Origin: DATKZH01 sp964475955
Lineage (GTDB): Bacteria > Planctomycetota > Planctomycetia > Pirellulales > Thermoguttaceae
Direction: 5' to 3'
Length of the DNA stretch: 20,684 nt
Assembly: GCA_964475955.1 (NCBI GenBank)
Contig: CAYYZY010000143.1
Location: forward strand, 1 to 20,684
Shown: piece by piece, positions 14,935 through 20,684 of the stretch
Layout of the letters: every line of letters begins with the position of its first letter
How positions within the stretch are numbered: position 1 is the first letter of the stretch
Translations under genes and position numbers: made by a program
The notes under the pieces: model-generated
Told to the model about the DNA's origin: nothing
The model's input: only the letters and a program-made list of their open reading frames with translations
Database searches by the model: none

Positions 14935-16092
14935 ATGTTCGGCAAAGGCTTCGAGCTTTTCAAGTTGTTCGGGTTTTCGGTCCGCATCGACGCGAGCTGG
15001 ATACTGATTGCGATCCTGGTTGTCTGGTCGCTGGCCAGCGGGTTTTTCCCGCAGTTTTACCCCGGCTTGTCCAACACCGCCTACTGGTGGATGGGTTTGT
15101 TGGGGGCGCTCGGGCTGTTTGCTTCCATCGTGTTTCACGAGTTTGCCCACTCGTGGGTCGCGCGGCGTCGGGGAATGGACATGCGGGGGATCACGCTGTT
15201 CATCTTCGGGGGCGTCGCCGAGATGGACGACGAGCCGCCCAGCCCCGGCACCGAATTCCTGATGGCGCTGGCCGGCCCGCTGGCCAGCATCCTCATCGCC
15301 GCGGCGTCGTTCGGCGTTTGGCAACTGAGCGATCGCGTGAACTGGCCCTCGCCCGTGGGCGGCGTGTTCTGGTACCTGGCGCTGATCAATACGGTGCTCG
15401 TGGCGTTCAACCTGGTTCCCGCCTTTCCCTTGGACGGCGGCCGCGTGCTGCGTTCGATCCTCTGGCGGCTGCTAGGCAGCCTTCGCAAGGCGACGCGGAT
15501 CACTTCCGCCATCGGGTCGGGATTCGGCCTGCTGCTGATCGTCCTCGGCGTGCTGGCGTTCATCTCTGGGAACTTCATCGGCGGAATGTGGTGGTTCCTG
15601 CTGGGTATGTTCCTGCGCAGCGCGGCCGCCATGTCCTACCAGCAGGTCCTGGTTCGCCGTGTACTGGAGGGAGAGCCCATCCGGCGGTTCGTCCAGCCCG
15701 ACGTGCGGACGGTCCCCCCTTCGGCGAGCATCGGGCAGTTGGTGGAGGACTACATCTACCGGCACCACTTCAAGATGTTCCCGGTGGTGAGCGACGGGCG
15801 CCTGGTCGGTTGCGTGAAGACGCAACGGGTCAAGGAAGTGCCGCGTAACGAATGGTCCGAGCGCGAAGTCTCCGACATCGCCGAGCCCTGCTCGGAGCAA
15901 AACACGATCGACCCCGACGCCGACGCCCTGGCCGCGCTGACCAAGATGCGGCGCGACGGCAACTCCCGATTGATGGTCGTCCGCGACTCCCAACTCGAAG
16001 GGATCATCAGTCTCCGCGACATGGCCCGGCTGATCTCCTTGAAGCTCGACCTGGAGGAGGGAGAAGCGCCCCCCGTACCGGCTGCTGAATGA
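14935..16092 (+). CDS. Site-2 protease (M50) with CBS domain pair
   Basis: A 385-residue intramembrane zinc metalloprotease. HEFAH (68-72) supplies two zinc histidines and the catalytic glutamate, and D167 in NLVPAFPLDGGR is the third ligand. About six helices span residues 18-225. A pair of CBS domains follows (about 244-370: KMFPVVSDGRLVGCV and SRLMVVRDSQLEGIISLRD), which usually sense adenine nucleotides. The order resembles mycobacterial Rip3-type proteases. Such enzymes cleave membrane-bound anti-sigma factors or other regulators; the target here is unknown. The ATG at 14935 follows AAAGGAGAA, and the open frame upstream lacks family sequence. All active-site residues are present. Confidence 0.93.
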   Translation: MFGKGFELFKLFGFSVRIDASWILIAILVVWSLASGFFPQFYPGLSNTAYWWMGLLGALGLFASIVFHEFAHSWVARRRGMDMRGITLFIFGGVAEMDDEPPSPGTEFLMALAGPLASILIAAASFGVWQLSDRVNWPSPVGGVFWYLALINTVLVAFNLVPAFPLDGGRVLRSILWRLLGSLRKATRITSAIGSGFGLLLIVLGVLAFISGNFIGGMWWFLLGMFLRSAAAMSYQQVLVRRVLEGEPIRRFVQPDVRTVPPSASIGQLVEDYIYRHHFKMFPVVSDGRLVGCVKTQRVKEVPRNEWSEREVSDIAEPCSEQNTIDPDADALAALTKMRRDGNSRLMVVRDSQLEGIISLRDMARLISLKLDLEEGEAPPVPAAE

Positions 16093-16236
16093 CGGCGCGC
16101 CGTCGCGCACGCCGTTCAGCCAAACAGCACGGCACATCGCCCGAACCACGTTTGTCGATCCCTTGGTCGTGGACGCTGACGCGACCGCGGGGCCGACTCC
16201 ACGCACTCCGACAACGACGTTCCCGGACTAGGCCCC

Positions 16237-16560
16237 ATGCATACCATTACCACGCAGCAATTGAACGAACGGCTGGCCAACGAGGGGCTGACGCTCGTCG
16301 ACGTGCTGGCCCCGAAGTACTACAAAAAGTTCCATTTGCCCGGCGCAGTCAACGTGCCGCTGGACGACGACTTCGATCGGCAGATCCAGGAAGCCGTGCC
16401 CGATAAGAATGAGACGGTCGTCGTCTACTGCATGGACGCCGAGTGCCAGGCATCGCCCAAGGCGGGCGAGCGCATGGAAGAGCTCGGCTACCGGAACGTG
16501 CTCGACTACGTCGCCGGCAAGACCGACTGGAAGGAAGCGGGGTTGCCGGTCGAGTCGTGA
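16237..16560 (+). CDS. Single-domain rhodanese-like protein
   Basis: A 107-residue cytoplasmic rhodanese domain. It has LVDVLAPKYYKKFHLPGAVN (20-39), the active-site loop YCMDAECQASPKA with C65 as the persulfide cysteine, and a terminal GKTDWKEAGLPVE. Rhodaneses move sulfane sulfur from a donor to thiol acceptors. The loop with a second cysteine (C70) and the AECQAS pattern matches a subgroup linked to sulfur carriers and redox stress, not the classical CRKGxT thiosulfate sulfurtransferases. The start follows a weak ACTAGG. It lies 144 bp after the site-2 protease gene and converges on the aconitase remnant. Confidence 0.9.
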   Translation: MHTITTQQLNERLANEGLTLVDVLAPKYYKKFHLPGAVNVPLDDDFDRQIQEAVPDKNETVVVYCMDAECQASPKAGERMEELGYRNVLDYVAGKTDWKEAGLPVES

Positions 16561-16612
16561 TCCGTCGCACGACGATGACCCTACGCGCCGCCTTTCGGTG
16601 GCCACGCCGGGC

Positions 16613-17956
16613 TCACTTCGCTTTGCCCTCCAGCCTTTGGCGGACCCAATTGACCGATCCGCCGACAAGGAGCACCTCGATTTGCCGGGCGGACAGGTTG
16701 TGCTCGGCTTCGAAAGTAAACTCCTTCTCGCGGCACTCCACGCGAATCCGGCCGCCGGCGCGGATCTGGCTTCTCAGTCCCGCGACCCGGAGGCGGTCTT
16801 CCTTGTCGAGTCGGTCGTGGATCGACGGGTCGACGAACGCGAGCGGCAGGACGCCGAAGTTGACCAGGTTCTGCCAGTGGATTCGGGCGAACGTTTTGGC
16901 CAATACGGCCCGAAGGCCCAAATAGCGCGGGGCCAGGGCGGCGTGCTCGCGGCTGGAGCCTTGCCCGTAGTTTTCGCCGGCCACGACGGCGTGACCGCCC
17001 GAGTCGCGAACGGCCAAAGCCCGATCGGGGTACGCGTCGTCGACCATCTCGAAGCAGAAGCGGCTGATTTCGGGGATGTTGCTGCGGAAGGGAAGCACGC
17101 GGGCGCCGGCGGGCATGATCTCGTCGGTCGAGACGTCGTCGCCGGCTTTCAGCAGCACCGGCAGCTCCCACTCGTCGGCAAGCGGCTCGAACTCGGGGAG
17201 CGAGACGATGTTCGGCCCCTTCGCCAGTTCCACGTCGGCCGACTCCTCGGGCGGCAACGGCGGCTCGAACATTTCGCGTCCGACGACCGGCTCGTCCGGC
17301 TCCGCGACTTGGGGGCTCTCGAGTCCCAGCGTGCGCGGGTCGGTGATTACGCCGGTCAGGGTCGACGCGGCGGCCGTCTCCGGGCTGACCAGGTAGACTT
17401 GGTCTTCCCGCGTTCCCGAGCGCCCGGGGAAATTGCGCGGAACCGTGCGGAGGCTGATCTTGTGGGTGGCCGGGGCCTGGCCCATGCCGATGCATCCGTT
17501 GCATCCTGCCTGATGGAGCCGGGCCCCCGCGTCGAGCAGCGAGGCGATGTGGCCGTCGCGCAGCAGGGTGGCGAGCGTTCGGCGCGAGGCCGGGTTGACG
17601 TCGAGGCTCACGCGCGGGTGGCTGTCGGACCCCAGCAGCGTCTTTGCCGGCTTGCCGAATGCTTGCTGGTGGACCGGGTGCGAGACGCCGTTTCCCGGCC
17701 GGCTGTACCAGACGCCGAACCGCCGGCAGGCGCTTTCCAGGAAGAGGTGGTCGTCGGGATTCTTGTGGTCGACCTGAAGCAGGTTGTGGTCGACGTACTG
17801 GGCCGACAGCTCGGTCTTCACTCGATCCAGGCCCATGGCCTCGAGTTCCAGCATGACGAGCGTGCCGGTGGCGTCCTGGGTCAGCGTCTGGTCGATGCGG
17901 ATCCCGATCTCCTCTCCGGCCTTCGGAGCGTAGGAAAGCTGCCCAGCCCGGATTGT
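16613..17956 (-). pseudogene. acn: Aconitate hydratase remnant (5' truncated, internal deletion)
   Basis: An aconitase that should be about 640-650 residues. The frame opens at 17956 directly after a TGA and gives AGEEIGIRIDQTLTQDATGT, so the true start and first residues are lost. The first ATG is at 17854. At about 17616 the sequence TLLGSDSH jumps directly to PRVSLDVNPASRRTL. In normal relatives roughly 250-300 residues lie between these motifs, including substrate and cluster residues. The rest continues intact: QAGCNGCIGMGQAPAT, TVPRNFPGRSG, and the swivel domain with GENYGQGSSREHAAL. The deletion is in frame, so a 413-residue product could be made but should not be catalytic. The 5' cut coincides with the inverted-repeat element at 17946-18060. 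An assembly collapse should be excluded. Confidence 0.85.
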
Positions 17957-18060
17957 TCATTTGAGCTCGCGGTGACTCGGTTTATCGGGTCCCGTCAGGG
18001 CAGAGGGGCTTCGGACCGCATGAATGCGGTCCCTACAAACGGCGTATGAACAATCCGGGC
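17946..18060. mobile_element. 115-bp element with perfect 15-bp inverted ends
   Basis: GCCCGGATTGTTCAT (17946-17960) and ATGAACAATCCGGGC (18046-18060) are exact inverted repeats. Between them lies a perfect hairpin GGACCGCAT-GA-ATGCGGTCC (18013-18032). There is no coding capacity, so it would be a non-autonomous (MITE-like) or palindromic repeat element. Its left end forms the broken 5' border of the aconitase frame. No target-site duplication is evident. Confidence 0.62.
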
Positions 18061-18376
18061 CGGCGGGCCGAGACCTTCGGCCGATCGCGCGTCGAATGCC
18101 GGACACCGCCACCTCCGGCTCAGACACATTGACGGGCAACCGCGACAGAATGCCCAGCCCGATTTGGCCGCGCACGCCGTTTTTTTGGGGGCATACCGGG
18201 GCGCGTCGGGCGTGGCCGCGCCGCTCGGTATGCGATTTGCGGCCCCGGTGCTCCAGTTTGGGAGCCGCCATGCGGTCCCGACCACGTGCTGGAGCCCATG
18301 ATGAGCCTTTGACGCGGGTCGGCACGCGTGCTTCCCTACCAGCCTGTCATCCGGACAAGTTGGAGAAGAGGAAACC
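18061..18376. other. Intergenic region with long hairpin upstream of the AAA+ gene
   Basis: These 316 bp contain no recognisable gene. GCATACCG (18191-18198) pairs with CGGTATGC (18226-18233), with a further GGCGCG/CGCGCC pairing inside, giving a strong hairpin preceded by TTTTTTT. It could be a dispersed repeat or part of the leader of the downstream gene. A small GGCCGA/TCGGCC hairpin lies near 18066-18082. The AAA+ promoter should be here. Confidence 0.5.
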
Positions 18377-19309
18377 GTGCAACCACTTGTCGCGAGATCC
18401 CCGGCGATGCTCAAGGTGCTAGACAGAATCCGACGCGCCGCGCTGGTCGACAGTCCGGTCTTCATTTGGGGTGAGGCGGGGACGGGTAAGACCGACGTCG
18501 CCCAAACGATCCATCAGCAAAGCCGCCGGGCCGACGGCCCTTTCATCATCATGCGTCCCGACGCGCTTCGCGCGGGCGGGGTGAGAGCCGAGGCGGCCGA
18601 TGCCGGGGGGCAGCTCGCCGACCCTGCGATTTGGGCGTACGGAAGCCGTTTGAAGGCGGCTCGGGGGGGGACGCTTCTGATCGATGAGATCACGCGGCTT
18701 TCGCGCACGTGGCAGGCAAAGCTCTTGGAGGCCGCGGAGCGACGGCCCGTGGCGGTTCCGCGCGACTGGCAGCAGCCGCCGGGCGAGTTCCGCGTGATGG
18801 CGACCAGCCGGCACGAGCCTTCGGAGAGCATGGAACGAGGCCTGGTGCGCGAGGACCTGTACTACCGGCTGGCCGTCGTCACGATTCGCGTTCCTTCCCT
18901 GCGGGAGCGGAAAGAGGACATCGCCCCGTTGGTTAAGGGCATCCTGGCCGAGCTCTGCGCGGACCCGGATCGACCCGTTCCCACGATCGAGCCCGACCTG
19001 ATGGAATACCTGGAAGAAAAGCCGTGGCCGGGCAACATCTCCCAGCTTCGCGAGTGTCTCGAGAAGGTCGTTGGCGGCTCGGATGCGGCCGTGTTGGGGT
19101 TAAATGACTTCTGGGCCGTGCATTCGCCGCCCGAGGAGGACTCCCCGAATCCCGATTCGGTGGAAAGGGTCGATACGTTGGCGGAACTGGAACGCGAGGC
19201 GGTGATGCGCGCCCTGAAGGTGTGCCACAGCAACCGCACCCAGGCGGCCAGGATGCTGGGGATTTCCGTGCGCACGCTTCAACGCAAACTGAGGCAGTGG
19301 GGCCAATAG
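18377..19309 (+). CDS. Orphan NtrC-type AAA+ regulator without GAFTGA
   Basis: A 310-residue protein with a sigma-54-activator AAA+ domain (about 1-235) and a Fis-type helix-turn-helix (about 270-306, SNRTQAARMLGISVRTLQRK). Walker A is GEAGTGKT (32-39), Walker B GGTLLIDEI (97-105), and the arginine finger region REDLYYRL (158-165). No receiver, GAF or PAS domain precedes the AAA+ part. The GAFTGA loop that contacts sigma-54, expected near residues 70-90, is absent, and that stretch reads VRAEAADAGGQLADPAIWAY. Sensor I is ATS instead of ATN. It probably binds DNA and ATP but may not activate sigma-54. The GTG start follows AGAAGAGGA. The encapsulin operon begins 115 bp downstream. Confidence 0.88.
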   Translation: MQPLVARSPAMLKVLDRIRRAALVDSPVFIWGEAGTGKTDVAQTIHQQSRRADGPFIIMRPDALRAGGVRAEAADAGGQLADPAIWAYGSRLKAARGGTLLIDEITRLSRTWQAKLLEAAERRPVAVPRDWQQPPGEFRVMATSRHEPSESMERGLVREDLYYRLAVVTIRVPSLRERKEDIAPLVKGILAELCADPDRPVPTIEPDLMEYLEEKPWPGNISQLRECLEKVVGGSDAAVLGLNDFWAVHSPPEEDSPNPDSVERVDTLAELEREAVMRALKVCHSNRTQAARMLGISVRTLQRKLRQWGQ

Positions 19310-19335
19310 CCGGCCTGGGAACTCGTAGCAGAACC

Positions 19336-19354
19336 GGCCGGCGCACCGCCGGCC
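19336..19354. promoter_or_regulatory. Inverted repeat between the regulator and encapsulin operon
   Basis: GGCCGGC (19336-19342) and GCCGGCC (19348-19354) form a perfect 7-bp inverted repeat with a 5-base spacer, 27 bp after the regulator stop and about 70 bp before the ferritin start. It might be an operator or a weak terminator. No sigma-54 promoter (GG-N10-GC with the usual flanks) was found in the 115-bp gap. Confidence 0.35.
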
Positions 19355-19424
19355 CGTCCCTCTTCGCCCGCCGCCGGCAGGAATTTCTACGGTAACGCTT
19401 GAGCCGAATGAAGGGAGTGTGGAT

Positions 19425-19793
19425 ATGGCAATTCCTTACCACGAGCCGACCTCGGAGCTCTCGGCCGAGACGCGAGAAGTCCACCGGGCGCTCACCACGT
19501 TGGTCGAGGAGCTGGAGGCCGTCGACTGGTACCAGCAGCGCGTCGACGTGACCGGCGACGAAGAGCTGAAGGCCGTCCTGGCTCACAACCGCGACGAAGA
19601 GATCGAACACGCGGCCATGACGCTGGAGTGGCTCCGAAGGCGGGTCCCCCAATTCGACGAACAACTCCGCACGTACCTGTTCACCTCCGAGCCGATTACC
19701 CAGGTCGAGGAGGCCGCCGAGGAAGAACCGAAGCCGTCCGACTCGGCGGCGGGCGGAGGCGGCGACCTGGGAGTGGGAAAGCTCACCAACTGA
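19425..19793 (+). CDS. Encapsulated ferritin-like cargo protein (EncFtn)
   Basis: A 122-residue two-helix ferroxidase that is packed inside an encapsulin shell and oxidises Fe(II) for mineral storage. The first helix carries VEELEAVDWYQQRVD (27-41) and the second HNRDEEIEHAAMTLEWLRRR (54-73). By alignment with Rhodospirillum rubrum EncFtn, E29, E59 and H62 match the metal-site residues E32, E62 and H65, and W35 matches W38. Two subunits make one active site. After an acidic Glu/Pro/Gly linker the C-terminus is GGDLGVGKLTN, the cargo-loading peptide that docks inside the shell. The ATG at 19425 is preferred over the in-frame GTG at 19419 because AAGGGAG (19411-19417) is 7 bases upstream. The shell gene follows after 39 bp. 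Confidence 0.95.
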   Translation: MAIPYHEPTSELSAETREVHRALTTLVEELEAVDWYQQRVDVTGDEELKAVLAHNRDEEIEHAAMTLEWLRRRVPQFDEQLRTYLFTSEPITQVEEAAEEEPKPSDSAAGGGGDLGVGKLTN

Positions 19794-19832
19794 AGCGAAA
19801 ACAGGCAACATCGTACGAAAGGAACTTGAATC

Positions 19833-20639
<807 letters not shown>

Positions 20640-20684
20640 GATCTTCTTTTCGTGCGCGCGTGTCTGTAGGACGGAATGCCATTC
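20640..20684. other. Window end after encapsulin
   Basis: Only 45 bp remain after the shell stop codon. No terminator hairpin is visible before the window ends. Confidence 0.5.

Noticed and set aside
16409..18049. A 546-residue plus-strand open frame opposite aconitase.
   Set aside because: It is a shadow of the aconitase remnant, whose conserved motifs lie on the minus strand.
19310..19424. Sigma-54 promoter upstream of the encapsulin operon.
   Set aside because: GGCAGGAATTTCTA near 19376 has a GG but no GC at the required 10-base spacing, so the -12 element is missing.
20652..20684. Possible third, truncated copy of the GTGCGCG inverted-repeat element at the window edge (GTGCGCG, CTGTAGG and GGAATGC in the right order).
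   Set aside because: The matches are three 7-base blocks with wrong spacing and the window ends before more can be compared. Sequence beyond 20684 would decide it.

Overview
The window is GC-rich bacterial DNA without rRNA, tRNA, CRISPR or phage genes. Free-standing CsrA, many signal-peptide or membrane proteins, a proline/glycine-rich N-terminal extension on FtsH, and many genes without a strong Shine-Dalgarno site are compatible with a Planctomycetota-like or related environmental bacterium. That placement is an inference, since no marker gene is present.

Layout. Bases 153-2019 hold a two-domain PRC-barrel protein and the radical SAM enzyme AmrS on the plus strand. They converge on ftsH (2180-4207, minus) across a large imperfect inverted repeat. 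A 421-bp divergent region leads to pfkB, which overlaps a small membrane protein gene (5567-5971). Then, on the minus strand, come a frameshifted marC, a triple-BON protein and a secreted protein with a CGC motif. A paralogue of the small membrane protein lies at 8931-9332, a paralogue of the PRC-barrel protein at 9478-10182, and the latter overlaps a decayed HtrA tail. Next are a degenerate GNAT protein, a 59-residue ORF, a secreted endonuclease/exonuclease/phosphatase-fold protein, an MgtC/SapB protein, csrA, and a HesB/IscA-fold protein. The right-hand part has a CBS-containing site-2 protease, a rhodanese, an aconitase remnant, an NtrC-type AAA+ protein without GAFTGA, and an encapsulin operon: an encapsulated ferritin followed by its HK97-fold shell.

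The most clearly recognisable special system is the encapsulin nanocompartment at 19425-20639. It has an EncFtn cargo with ferroxidase residues and a C-terminal targeting peptide, and a family 1 shell. An orphan enhancer-binding-protein-like regulator sits just upstream.

The window as a whole reads as a stress or dormancy island. PfkB and a site-2 protease with CBS domains both have relatives in the mycobacterial DosR regulon. FtsH, BON, PRC-barrel, MgtC, rhodanese and iron-storage genes fit envelope, redox and iron stress. The region is also a site of decay: aconitase, HtrA and MarC are broken and the GNAT protein lacks its key motif.

Non-coding structure is notable. Two diverged copies of a ~134-bp element with terminal inverted repeats GTGCGCGATT lie at 9339-9471 and 13945-14079. 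A 115-bp element with perfect 15-bp inverted ends sits exactly where aconitase is cut. Two adjacent hairpins with GGA in the loop, the CsrA recognition arrangement, lie on the csrA strand upstream of csrA.
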